From NCBI RefSeq assembly GCF_014529535.1, contig NC_050736.1:4092001-4156000 (forward strand): a stretch of 64,000 nucleotides of DNA, given 5' to 3'. Position 1 is the first letter of the stretch; every line of letters begins with the position of its first letter. The DNA is from Bradysia coprophila. Lineage: Eukaryota > Arthropoda > Insecta > Diptera > Sciaridae. The translations under genes were made by a program, and so were the position numbers. Below are positions 12,801-26,100 of the stretch, one piece after another. Below the pieces are notes generated by a model. The model worked only from the letters and a program-made list of their open reading frames with translations, had not been told where the DNA came from and made no database searches.

Positions 12801-15258
12801 ACTAAAATCTACTTAAGCAGATTGGCTACACTATTTGACTCTTCAGAAATGTGTCGCATCCTAATCAATGTCTACCTATTTTCAATAAAAATAAATTTCC
12901 GTAATACCGTTCGTACACGTATTACAGTTACAGTGAATGTGAAACACATTTTCTTATCGATCTGCTAAGCTTTCATAATCTTGGAACCGAAGGAATTAGA
13001 TTATAAAGTAAATAAAACATCGAATTTATTTTAAACTTTTTACGACGGTATACATGACATAATTAGTGACTACAAAATAATATTTTCCCCGTATCAATGC
13101 CGAAATGAATCTGCATTTTTGACCCCTATTTACTCATACATCTAGATGATTCGAGAAACTCTAACGAAACTTGGAACAATTGTTTTGCTGTTTGCGACAC
13201 ACATAAAACAACATAACATTCGAAAATGCAAGAAGAAAATATTTTTTTCACTCTTTTTGATATAAAATATCGATTCGACGAAGGTGTGTAATCCAAAGAG
13301 GCGATACAATAACAGTAGGGTGCAATATCCACATAAAACACGCATATATATAGTCGGGGAGATTGAATAAAGGGGGTACCTTATATACATATATTTTGTA
13401 CATCTAGCGCTGATGTGAGACTGCGTCTGTGAATGTGTATAATATGATGTTATATTTACAAAAAATATTCAAAGAAATGCTTTTAGGGTGATTTCTTGTA
13501 TGATTTTCCATTTGTATTGGACAAAAGAGAGAAATACTTTGAATGGAATTGATGTCGTTGTGTGTGTGTATCAGACATATAACGGTTTTATAGACCATGT
13601 GCGGAAAATGTGCGCGGAATATAACCAAACAATATACGTAGTTATGCGGCTGTGAGGGAAAATTTATACAAATGGCGGGATGTTTAATAGATCTGAGTGT
13701 ACATAAGTATGTTGTATGCATTAGATACACGCACGTGTATATATAGCACGAGTTATAGTTATTTACAACGGAAAATTTGTATTTCGCATTGGGTGTGGTT
13801 GAGTAATATTTTTATGTCGGTCTAAAAAAAATTGTTTGTTTTTTCATTATGAAAAAAGGACTCATGTTCCAGATTCTGCCGGAAAACACGACATCTCATC
13901 GATTATTTTCATTTTTCAGGAAATTAGAACTTTTTTCTCGAAACTTTTACACACTTTCTGTACAGCTTTTAAAAAATTACTGTCTGCCTGTACTTTTAAT
14001 AGTCGTAAATGTACTTATATATCCGTACATTTTGTTCAGATATTAGTAGTTTCCACTTTGATGGTTCGATTATATGTTAACTTAATGACTTCCTCATTTA
14101 TTATCTGTTAAACAACATAGTAGAACGACCGGCTAAATGAACAGTCTAAAAGGTCCATTTAATTTTCTTGTCACAGTAACAAATTAATATGCCTCATCTG
14201 TATCAATCTACGCCTTAGCTTACTTTTGTTTCTTATAAATTTAACCATTTTTCATTCCACTTCCAGGTTGCAAGATTAAAGCTCTGCGTGCCAAGACTAA
14301 CACTTACATCAAGACTCCTGTTCGCGGTGAAGAGCCAGTGTTTGTGGTGACTGGTCGCAAAGAAGATGTCGCCAAAGCAAAACGTGAAATATTATCCGCT
14401 GCTGAACACTTCAGCCTAATTCGAGCATCGCGAAAGCCAACATTAGGTGGACTCTCCGGCAAAGGAACACCACCCGGTCCGCCAGCTAACATACCCGGAC
14501 AAATAACCATACAGGTACTTGTACCATACCGTGTTGTCGGTCTAGTTGTCGGCCCGAAAGGCGCCACAATCAAGCACATTCAACAGCAAACCCACACGTA
14601 CATTGTGACACCATCGCGTGAAAAAGAACCGGTATTTGAAGTAACGGGCATGCCTGACAATGTCCAATCGGCCCGTCGTCAAATCGAGGCTCACATTGCC
14701 TTACGCACCGGTAATTCGTCAACAATTAACGGAAACGGTTCGTTGTTGGACGATGATAACGGTCCACTATTAGCGCTGTACAAGAACGGTTTCAATTCGT
14801 TGTTCAATGGTTATTTGGACAATACCAATGATACATTCTGTAATTTGGCATCGTCTACTGGCAGCAGCACATGTGATTCCAGCTCATCGTCTACATCGTC
14901 AAAAAGTGCAATTATACCACGTCCCGAACTGATCAATATTTGGAAAAGCATAGGCGAACCGGTCGATGTCGACGAAGGTTTAGGCGATTCACCGAACATC
15001 TGGTCCATGACAACACCATCGGTAATCGGATCCCGCTCGTCCCCATCAGCATCGGCTAGCCCAACGGATTCGCTGCTGGCTGGCACAGCCTGCAAACGTG
15101 AGTGTTTAGTGTGCGGTGATAAAGAGGTTACGGCCGCATTAGTGCCGTGCGGACATTCGATCGGTTATGATTGTGCGAAACGAATTTGTTCGACTGGCGA
15201 TTCAGCCTGTCCAATATGCAGTCAAACGATTGTTCAGGCTATTCGCATTTTAAATTAG
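879..15258 (+). CDS. mex3: MEX3-type RNA-binding protein with two KH domains and a C-terminal RING
   Basis: Two coding exons, 879-1185 and 14267-15258, join in phase (donor GTAAAT, acceptor TTCCAG) into 432 aa. The family binds mRNA 3' UTRs through paired KH domains and, in animals with the RING, acts as an E3 ubiquitin ligase in post-transcriptional control. The N-terminus carries the family's acidic [12 protein letters not shown] segment (residues 27-34). KH1 spans about 84-152, with its GRQGCKIK loop split by the intron. KH2 spans about 181-248, with the GPKG loop at 198-201. A low-complexity Ser-rich linker follows at 296-320. The RING is at 382-420 and the family-typical QAIRI tail ends the protein. 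The start ATG at 879 sits in an AAAA context typical of flies; an upstream in-frame start near 784 is less likely. The RING lacks one usual zinc ligand (see findings). Family assignment is firm; function in this species is inferred. Confidence 0.93.
1186..14266 (+). other. 13-kb intron of the MEX3-like gene
   Basis: Bounded by a GT donor directly after codon 102 plus one base and an AG acceptor at 14265-14266, with a pyrimidine-rich tract before it. No exon, RNA gene or conserved protein was recognised inside. ORFs of up to 134 codons (for example 11454-11858) have no family features and are expected by chance. It contains one TA-flanked inverted-repeat element at 3223-3411 and several short AT microsatellites. 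Large introns can hold enhancers, but none can be identified from sequence alone. Confidence 0.85.
3223..3411. mobile_element. TA-flanked MITE (Tc1/mariner-like)
   Basis: A 189-bp non-coding element with inverted ends: GGGTGGGTCGATTTT at the left and its complement, AAAATCGACCCACCC with one base change, at the right. The arms continue as imperfect repeat (ACTTTAA against TTCAAAGT). Both ends are flanked by TA (3221-3222 and 3412-3413), the target duplication of Tc1/mariner elements. It has no transposase and is presumably non-autonomous. It sits inside the MEX3 intron. Confidence 0.8.
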
Positions 15259-18200
15259 TGGAGTTATTGAAGGGAACAATGATCGAAATGAGAAACTAAA
15301 AGTGAATCGGAAGGGAGATAGATATACGATACAGCCGAATGAGAAAATGTCACAAATGAAAACATAATTTTTTTTTCTATTTTTGTTTTTTCTTTTTTGA
15401 ATTTTTAACTTTAAATTTAATTTTATATATTGTTTGTTTTGAGAAATATTATATGATGAAACCTCTAACTATATTTATTTAATGAATTTGATTAATTTAT
15501 ATATTTTTACCGAATAGTTATTTTGTTAAGAGTGTGACCTTTTGACAAATATATTTCAATTGAAAGAGGGAAGAGTAAAAAAGACGGAAGGAAAACTGAA
15601 AGGGACTAAGACGTTTACATTCAAAGTTATTCACCGATATATATATATTTATAGTAATAATAATAATTCTCTTTTTTTCAATATACATTTGACGGTGCGA
15701 TTATTAGAACGAAAGAAAGTAAAATCTACGAAAATTATGAATTTGTTTTTTGTTAAACTCTTTTTTTCTATGATTTTTAAAATTTAAGTTGCTAGACCTG
15801 TGTAATTCTAAAGAAAAATGAGTTTTGTTTTTTTTATGACAACGTTTAAAAACCTAAATAAAAACTGATTATATAAATGAAATTTATTGCAAATAGTTTA
15901 TAACTAATAAAATACTTTAAAATTTAATTGAGAGACAAACAATAAGACAACAACAACAATGAGTTATTTTGATGTAAAAAAAAGAAAAGAAAACTAATTG
16001 GCCCCGTTAATTAATTTGTATACCAAAATATTGAAATGAAAAATTTAATCACTTGAACAAAAACATATTGTAAATTCAATTGTTTTTTCTATTATTCTTT
16101 CTACAAAATATAATTAATAAAAAAAATAACGAACGATGATGCTCATAATATTTTTTTTTTCTATTTTTTTGTCTTTATAGAGTTAGAGAATTTTTTTTTA
16201 AAAACAAAAACCAAAATGATACTTAACACTTTGTGTGGCGAGGAGGTAAGATTTTATTTTTTTGGAAACTTACGGGGACATTTACTCGATTACTGGGTAT
16301 GAAGAAATACTGTTGCATCAACATGCATCGCCAATTCACTTAGTGAAACTGGTGAGAATTAAAGTAAAAATATTATTTAAAAAAATCAAACTAATGGACA
16401 TCTATCTATCCCCATGCAGTATAATGTCTACTCGTTTCAATATAATCCTTTATCATCCACAGCCACACAACATAATTAACTTTATATTTGTTTAAACTTA
16501 TCATACACTGAGAGAATAAAGAGATTGAAAATATATTAAAAATGAAGAAAAAAAAAGTTAATAAATATAATCAAATTCAAGAAATATATTCTTTACGTCA
16601 AAGCTAGACAGAGAAAATATTTCCATCGTGAAGAGTAGAATTATAATGATTCCTGCATTTATGTGTTTTGATTTTTTATTTTTCTTAAATTTAAATTAAA
16701 ATTTAAATGAAAAAATATGAAGAAAAACATTTAATTATACTAAGATTTATGCGCTCAAAAATGGATAAGTAATATAAAAATTTAAAAAATATTTTATTAT
16801 TAAAATAAATGAAAAAAGAAGAAAAATTATATTATTAATAAAAAATAAAATGAAAACTCTAGGCAATGGTTTCACTAGAAATTATGTACAGAATTATATT
16901 TAAAAAAAAAAACTGAAAGAACGAAAGAAGTAAACTGTGTATAAGAAAGGAAAATGGAAGCATACAATTGGTTGAACGTCTACTAATATATTTTATACAT
17001 TGGAGATAAACGCGAAATTAATTATAAAAAATAAAAGAAAAATATTCGGAATAAAAAATTCTTCAGAAAAGTAAAAATAAATAAATTTTATCATCCACGA
17101 ACAATCGATACGTTTCGTGGATTTTTATGTGCGGAATTTTCATTTTCTTTTTCGGATAATCAAGCGGAATTTTATAAGAAAAAATAAATAAAATGAAAAC
17201 GAAAATTAAATAAAAAAATAATCAAAAAACAAGCCGAAAAATTTGGTATCGGTAAAACTATAAAAAAAATTAACGAAGATAATACTATAAACAGTTAAAA
17301 ACAATCTATAACAAACCAAATTTAAGTAGTTTCGTTTTTCTTATAATTTTGTTCGTTGTACAAAAAGAAAACAAAATCAACCGCCAAATTATGTGTAATT
17401 CTGATCGGACTACAGTACTGTTAATAGTACACCAAAACAAAATACGATTTTTGGAAAATATTTTCGTATAATATAAATTCTATTGCAAATTTTCCTTATA
17501 ATTATTATATACAAGATTGCCACCAGATAGATGTTCGCAGTGAACCTATGATATTATAATAAAAACAAAAACCAATTCGCTGAATGAAAATGACAAATTG
17601 TTTACATTTCAATGAGGAATGGGACTAAATTTTTTATTTAACCCAAAGTTCTGCAAACGAATTTCGTCGATGACTTAAAGTATTCAATTTGTCTTTTTCG
17701 GTGTCGGCAAGGGTTAGAAAACAATGGAATATAATAAACATTTAACGTAACAAGAATTTTGAATGAATAATATTTGGAAAATTTAAAAATATTAACTGGC
17801 AACGAATTTTTATAAATAAAATAAAAAATTAAAAAGAAGAAAAAATAATCTACCGACAGGATGTCGTGCTTAAATTGAACGTACTTTCTCCGTTTAAAAT
17901 AAAAATAAAAAAAAAATCGATAAATTATATCCAACAAAATCTATGGAAAGGAAATTATATTTTTTTAATAGTGTCGATAAGCAATAAAACATCATCTTTT
18001 CTGTTAATTTTTTTTTTATACTCAACTCATCAAAACCATAATTTTCCCATAATTTAGTTAGCCTTGTTTGTTCAACCGAAACCGGAAAAATGAAAAACAT
18101 TTTTTTTTGTTTAATAAAATTAAAATGACAAAAAATTATAATTTAATAAATAAATCGTACGGGCGTTGTTCACCACCGCATTTCTTAGAGTTTAAATTTT

Positions 18201-19510
18201 TCAAAATATAATTGAAAGTTATATTGTCATCGGATGATTATACTGATTACTTACCACAATGTTTTATAGAAAAAAAAAATGAAAATTATTCAATCATCAA
18301 AGTAAACTATTGGATGTAAATAGGGATTTCAAAATTTAATATATAAAAAAATGAAAAATAAATAAATAAAAGTTAAAATAAAAGTCTAAAAAGTCTTAAA
18401 TATCAAAATAAATTTAAAACAAAAAAAACATTTAATATTTATTACTCTAAATATTATTCTATTATTCTCATAAATAAATAAATTTATATTCGCTTAAGCA
18501 AGTTATATTTATAATTAAAAGAAAGAAGAGATAAAAAATAAACCTAGAAAGCTGAAACATCAATTGCATGCATTACGAAAATGCATGCGAGGAGACTATA
18601 TTCTGCATAATAATTTTACAATTATTTCGTTTCCTATACGTCTCCAAAATCCTTTTTTTTGTCCATCAAATCACACCCTATAGGGCATTTATTTTTAAAA
18701 TAATATTCAAAGTACTTCATTCAAACAATTATATGCACTTTTTGTGTGTTGACATTTTTATGGTTCTTTTATCCAAGATTTTACAAAAAAAAAACTTTTT
18801 GTTATTATTAATCAGTTCACTTGACTGATCATAAGACTGATGCCAGATCCAAACTGTACTCAAAAAATGATTTTATATAAATTCCGGCAAATTTTCAATT
18901 TTTAACTAACAACAAAGTAAAATCAAAACACTCGATATATTTGTTAGATGAAGTGCATCAACATTCTGTGTAGGATGAGGAAGTAAAAGATTTTTGTTTA
19001 TATATTCGGGGTACCATTTTGTAGGATTTGATTTGATTTTCAAAAAAGCAAATAAAATTTGTACAATAAACCGAATGAGTTATCTGGAATCAATAAATAG
19101 AAAGAAAAAAAAACAGAAAGAAAAGGTGTACTTGCATTACATTATAAAATTACATAATATAATTATATACCATGTGTTCGTATTCAAATTGTATATAATA
19201 TAATTAAAAAAAATGACACCCATAAAAGACACACGTAATATAAAAAGGAAGAAGAAGAAAAAATCATAAAAAATCATAATAAAAATATATAAAAAATAAA
19301 AAGTCTAAATATAAGAGAAAGGATATAAAAGAGGAAGAAGAGAAAGAATAAGAAAAAAATTCGAAATCGTTGCGCTTATTTGTTTTTAGATTTGAAGTAT
19401 ATGAAATTTTTATTTATTTTATTTTCTCTCACATTTCTTTAATTTAGGATTTTTATTTAATTCAAATTTTCACAACACTTTGAATATAACGTTGTTCCAT
19501 AACTCATTTA

Positions 19511-19678
19511 CAGTCACCAAAATATAAATTTTATCATTTTGTGCCATTTCCATCCAATTCATCCCACATGCGATTCTAAAAATGCTATACACTAACGTAT
19601 GTGAAGCATTGACTTTACATGTGGGACAAATCGAATGGAAATCGGACTAGAATGATAGAGGATATATTTTGGCGACTG
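19511..19678. mobile_element. TA-flanked hairpin MITE in the MEX3 downstream region
   Basis: A 168-bp imperfect palindrome. The left arm begins CAGTCACCAAAATATA, the right arm ends TATATTTTGGCGACTG, and the internal halves also pair (CCATTTCCAT against ATGGAAAT, CCCACATG against CATGTGGG). TA flanks both ends (19509-19510, 19679-19680). Structure and flanks fit a Tc1/mariner-derived MITE. If the surrounding DNA is transcribed, it would fold into a long double-stranded hairpin. Confidence 0.7.
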
Positions 19679-22662
19679 TAACATACTACATCCCAAAAAC
19701 GAAATTTTTACCGAATTTAGACACCTAATAGAAAAACCTAAAATGAAAATCCTTATTTCAAATTCTATTGACACAAAATGTGGTCTATTAATTAATCTTT
19801 TTGACTTATTCAACAGTCATTTCCAAATTTGTTTAACTCATAAGTCTGATTGTTCAAAGGCAATTTTTCGCTATTTTATAAAAAGTAAATTACGAAAATA
19901 TTAAAACAAATGAATTCCCTGTCTGAATAATTCACACAAAGCTCTAAATATAATTTTTGAATTTTATAAATTAATTCGTGAATTATGTTTAAAATAGTCC
20001 TTATAATTGTTACACAATAATGGATGTGTTAAAAGATTGGAATCAAAATTAATCGAAACAAAAAGTTTTCCACCAATACCAAGTGATCCGGTTAAAATAG
20101 TAAACTCGAGCGAAACTTCTTAAATCTTTAGACAGAAAAAAATGTCATTTTCGTACATAAAATTGAATTTTTCAATTTAAAACATTTTCTCTCCGCTGTA
20201 AATCAGATAAATATTTTACTAAAACGGTTGTCAGTGCTACGAAAAAGCTGCAAACAGAATTTCATATATGCATAAAAACGACCTTCTACACGAAAAAGCA
20301 TCCTGAAAATTTAAGAAGATTTATTCGCTCACACCCGAATAATCGTGTAAAGTGTCAAAAAAAAAGAAGAAAAAAAATCGTTTTCTGCATAAATTTCGGC
20401 ATTTTCGGCGAATTAACCAGACACATTTGTGTAAGTCCCCATAATGAAATTAATTTTTTGTCATATTTGAATTGCATCAACGAAATTTTTTGTTTAAAGC
20501 ATTGGCTGTGAAAATGAACTGCCATTTCCCTAACACACATCCAATTTATTTTTTTATTTAATTTTTCTTTTAAATTTTTGTTAAATTTAAGTCAATTTTG
20601 TTTTTTTAATTTATTGATAAATAAAAGAAATTATATAAGAAAAAGACATATAAATTATCGATTTTCTTAATTAGAAAGCGGAAAGATTAATGAAAGAATC
20701 CTTTAAAAAGATGAAATATATTAAAATATAAAATAGCAAAATTTCAATGGAAGAATCAGATGGATATTAAATTGTCGTCTAATTTTCTTATTATTTTACG
20801 TTTGAACAATAAAAAAAGTTAAGAACAAAATGTTCTTAAACATAAAGAAAAACATTAATAAAAAAAGAAAGAAAATTAGTGAAAATAAAGAATAAACTAA
20901 ATAGATTTGTAACAGACGATAATAATTGATACATATCTCTAAATTTTTTTAGATATTTTCTATATTTATTGCAAATATAATGATGATATAGTAATGTTTA
21001 TTATTAAAAGAAGAAATGAAGTAAAACAAGAGAAATGAAGAAAAGTTTAAAAATTAAACAAAAAAAAATTAAACAAAAAAATACTCTTAGTGAACGAAAT
21101 TAGATTATATAAAAATAAAAAGACAATTTCAAAAAATAAAAATAAAAATTTTAAAAGGGGTTGTGGTCAAGTTTCATCACTTGTAAATGAAAAAAAAAAT
21201 TATTATAAATGTAGTTTGTATGTCCTTGTTTTCATTTTCATCATAAATTTATGTTCGAATCCAAATTACAGGGAGTTTAAACTGATCGAATAAGTTCCAA
21301 GAAAATCCTCCCTTATTGTGCGATATAAAAATTAGATTCTTTTTTTTCGTTGTTAATTAAAAATTTAAAAAAAATATTAATTACCAGACTGATTATATGG
21401 AAATGATTGAATATATGTTATTTCTACTGCGTTCCCAACCAGTTTAGGATATATGGCCAAACATTTCGTCAGCCGTAAACTGGATACAGTTTTTCACCGG
21501 TTTCCCTAATAGCAAAGTACATCATGTGGGGAAACCAACTAAATTTTAGGAGAGAAAAAAAACGAGAGCATTTAATGACACAATCATGGTTTTATAATCA
21601 CATATATAGATAGTGTCGGGCATTATATGTCTTTAGTAAAAAAAAACCCGTATCCAAACGAATTGAAGGTTTCGCGTAGTGTGTGGTGTCTAATCACTTA
21701 ATAAAACAAACTTAGCGTACAAAAAGAAATTTAAATAATTTTTATCGAGAGAAATAAAAGAAAAGAAATATTTATTGAAGCCACATAAATATATGACATT
21801 TTTCTTTTGAGACAAGCATCCCAGTATTCCAATTATATTAAATAAATTATAAGGCAGGACCTAATATTCTCAAAATATTTTGTATAGTTTTAATATTATC
21901 ATTGATTGAATTTTATAGTTAAAATTATATTTATCTAAGACGGTAGACACCCGAATTTTTTTTTTAGATATTTTTTATATCATTGGTTTCCAATTTATGT
22001 CAACTGCAAAATTCACAGATACCAAAATTCTTTTTTATTTGAATGATCCTTTTTGTACAATTTATTATTGTTATAAATTTGAATGGAAGCAAAAACAAAA
22101 GTAATAATCTCGTAATAATACCCTTAAATACATCGTGATTCATTGAAAAAAATATTTTATTAAAGAGAAAACCAATAAAAGCGGCATTTTATAATTGTTT
22201 TTTTGAAAATACGTTTCAGTTTTTTATATTATATGATTTTATTATATTTTTTAAAATTAGGTTACACGTAGCTCGTATGAAAATAGTTCTTTTTTTACTT
22301 AAATATTTTTTAAATGTAATGTTCATAAGTTTATTTTTATTTTTTATTTTTTTGTGTAATTTTCCTATTCTTTAGAGAGAGAAAAAAATTAAAAATTTAA
22401 TTAAATTGGAACCAAATAAATTACTTTGAATAAAAATCATTTTTATTTTAAATTTTTGTTTTCGTTTTATTTATTTTTATTTTCCATCAATCTTCATCGA
22501 ATTTTTTTTGCCGAAGGTCATTAAATCTAATCTCGATGTATCCGAATCCTTAAACAGAAATCGTAAATATAGAGATGTTCAAAGAATCTTCAGTATTTCC
22601 TCCTATGTCTGGATAACCACTTCTCTCAACATTTAGACTTGTTCATCGAAATTCAATCATCA

Positions 22663-22770
22663 ATCGATAAACGATTCCTTCACCCTCAACCGATAAATTA
22701 TTTACTGGTAATAAATTCATTTGATATTTATCGATTATAATCACTAATTATTATCGATACTTATCGACGA
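22663..22770. promoter_or_regulatory. Cluster of ATCGAT/TATCGATA motifs
   Basis: Within about 110 bp there are ATCGATA (22663-22669), CGATAAAT (from 22691), TTATCGATT (22728-22736), a perfect TATCGATA (22752-22759) and TTATCGACG just after. TATCGATA is the core of the fly DNA-replication-related element recognised by DREF and BEAF-32 at promoters and insulators. The cluster is seen in the sequence; function is inferred, and AT-rich context makes chance occurrence possible. Confidence 0.3.
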
Positions 22771-23123
22771 ATGATACTTTGAATGCTATCAACGGACAGT
22801 GAAGATAATCAATTTTCCCTAGAATTTTCCGGTATCTCTTTAATTTTTTATTACCACTTCGGAAGTCACGTTCATCTATCACGTTCATCGTGTCCAAGTG
22901 ACGAATCTTGGTCAGTGGTATTTCAATTATACGAAAAGTTTCGGCAAACGAAATGGCAAATTCATTTAATAAATCAAATTTTGCAACATAAACACGACAT
23001 CACGCACTTTGTTATTAAAATTACAACATTCTCTTCTTGATAAGACATTTTTGTAGTTCCATTAAAAATACATGTCCTTTGCAAACTTGGTAATAGAATA
23101 TTGTCCATTAAAAATATCATTGT

Positions 23124-23145
23124 CATCATCATCGCCATCATCATA
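23124..23145 (+). repeat. TCA-type trinucleotide microsatellite
   Basis: A short imperfect run of TCA/CCA triplets in the A-rich region downstream of the MEX3-like gene. No coding context. Confidence 0.6.
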
Positions 23146-26100
23146 ATCATTATAATATTTTATTACTGACGACGCATCAGACATTAAGCTTTGATCGTAA
23201 GAGCTTTAGTCCTTCGAAGGCAATGGAAAAGTATAAAGAACGGTAAGAAAGCTGACTGTATCCAGGTGTCTTGTCTATGACAAAGACTTTGTTGGAACGT
23301 TTGTAGAAACTAAAAAAAATGGAGTAAAGCCCAATTTTCTTAGGGATTCTGGTACGGAATGAGTTGTAAACAAATCAACTCCAGATAAATCATGGGAAGA
23401 TTTTCTTATTTTCATTCTCCAATTGTAAGAAGCTCAACACTTATGTTGGTGTATACCTAACAAGAAAAATACTACTCTGAACCGGCGATCAGACGCAGTG
23501 GAAATGAATTTATTGTGATATGATTGAATGTGTGTGTCTGTCAAAATGCATTTTCAGCCCCATGTCTCATATCATTATGAAAATTATAAAATAAATAAAA
23601 ATCAAACAGCATATAATCAACTGGTTGCCTCAATTCGTTATCCACATAGAACCATTAATAAACTAGACTAATTACTATCGCATAATAATCATATTTCGCA
23701 ATCAGAAATTTAATTTCAACTAAAAATTAAAGCAATTTTGTTATAATATATCCCCTCTTTGTGTAGAAATTCTTTCATATTTTTTTTTGGTGGAAATTAT
23801 TTACTATTAGTGTGGTTAAACTATTCACGTTCGTAATTATTGTAAAAAATTTATATAAATTGAATAATTAAAATATGAAAAAATCTTCTAAGTAGTACGT
23901 CTGGGTAGTATCCCCTAGCTCGACATTTTTAAGTAAAGCAAGTATGATACTCAACATATATTCGTTTTGCGGAAGGAAAAATATAGAATAAAAACTACAG
24001 TGGACACAGTGAATAAAAAAAAATTATTGAAATGACTGATTCGGTAGCTAGTAGAAAAGAATAAAAAATGGAAATATTCAGTATGTCTTCCGGAGCCCAG
24101 TCATAATTTAACAAAAAAAAAGAAGAAATTAAAAGAAAATTTTAAGACAGCAAAGTGAAAGAGTGGTAAGACATTTGAAAAAGAAAATCTAAAATTATAT
24201 TATGAGTTACTAATTTTAAACTATAAATATTTATATTTCATATTATATCAAAAAACCCTAAAAATTAAATATATTTTTTGTTTCCTTTCATATTGAATGT
24301 GGTATATATGAAAAACAAATTCTTTATACATATTATATATAACTGTTCTAATCTAAAATAACATAAAAGCAATAATAATACAAAAAAATATTTAACATAA
24401 AAAATATTAAAACTTAAAAAAGGAATACTTTTTTATTGTAAATAAAATCTTCACAGAAAAATAAATGAAAAAGAGAGAGAAAAACAAAGAAAAATCCAGG
24501 CAAAGACCATAGTAATGACAGTTACAGTTCGATATTACAAGCTTACAGTGTAAGCCTTACATACATTGTCTGTTTCTTTTTAACAGTGTTAAATGAACTC
24601 TTTTCTTGAATTTGCTATTTTACGAAATTCGGTTTTCAGTCTTTGACTGTTTTAGCTAAAATTTTAACATTTTGGGAATAATCTACAGCACAAACCCAAT
24701 GTTTTTTTATGTATGTTTCGAACCTTGCAGACCGTCTATTTGCACGATCAGGAAACATATTTTCCAATGGAAAGATTGGTACCGAAATTCGGTAACTGAA
24801 TACTTAAAGCTAGAAAAAAAAATGAAATAAAAGTGTCTGCTAATACGTAGACTTTGTCACTATATGCATAACAACTCAAATATTTTTTACCTGTAGTATG
24901 TGATAGTATGGATGCAAGACTCGTCCCAACACTCGTCCCTTCTTGAACCTTATTGACACATTCATCTCAAAATTTTTAATTATTTCATTGAAAAAGATCT
25001 TTTGGTAAGTACTCGGTACGATAGATTTAAAGTTCTTTTCGCGGATTAAAAAAAAGGAATTCAATTTACCACGTAAATTAATTTTGATAAGCTCTTTGAT
25101 AAAATTAGAATGTGTGTATTGAGAAAACAAGATGGAATAAAGATAGAAAAAAGATAAGAAAAAAGAAATTCTGAAGACTAATTCAATTTGCATCGATAAT
25201 GGTCAACATACATTTAATAAAGGTATTTTAAAAGTGAATTAAAAAAAGATGAAAACAGCAAAAAAAATATTTGTAATTAAAAAAACGAAACAAAAAGAAA
25301 AATAATAAAAAATCATAAAAATGAAATATTTTTTGAAAAATTCTATTTTGTGAATAAAATTAAGGTAAAACAATTTTAAAAAATGAGAATAAATAAAAGA
25401 AAATTAATTAATTAATACGAGACATTCAAAATTAAAAGTAAATTATTTTACCCTGAGAGAAAAATATTAAATCGTAAAAAAATCATTTAAAATAAGCCCA
25501 GCATTGAAGGTAGAGCGCATATGTAGTAAAAAAAAAAGTTTCATGGAGTTTTGTTGTTGATTGTGTTAAAACTCTTTTCTTTTTTGTATTGGTGACAACA
25601 CACAAATTTGTGTGCGATACAAAAATTATTATAATTTAATTTGTGTGTCCATAAAAGGTAACAAAATTAACAAAATTAAAAAATAATAAATTCAAAATTT
25701 ATATCGTATTGTATTTGATACATTTACATTCAAAAACCAAAATCGGCTTAAATAAAAAAAAGAACAAAATTAGAGAAATTATTAATCGGCTAAACAAAAT
25801 TTAAAATATAAGAAATTGGAATTGAAAAATATCTATTTTTTAGATGTTTATTAGGAAAATTTACAACAAAAAAAATGATAAAAATTAAGAGATCAAGATG
25901 AGAAGAAGTAGAAGACGGAAAGTAAAACATTAAGAAAATTAAATTAAATAAAGAAAAATTGTCCTCGTTTTGGTTTCTAAATTAGATAAATGAATCTCAT
26001 AAGTTTTCACTCAAACTTTATGATTAAGGAAAAGAAAATTTTAAAAATTGGTATTAATATGCGCATACCTTCCGCTTAAATTAATGATTTCTTTTTTCTG

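Noticed and set aside
13126..13730. Overlapping minus-strand ORFs of 71-108 codons in the MEX3 intron
   Set aside because: Overlapping frames, no conserved motif; likely chance.
14304..15095. Minus-strand ORFs opposite MEX3 exon 2
   Set aside because: Antisense shadows of a clear coding exon.
19511..19678. Hairpin considered as a microRNA precursor
   Set aside because: Arms are too long and TA flanks with terminal inverted repeats fit a MITE better.
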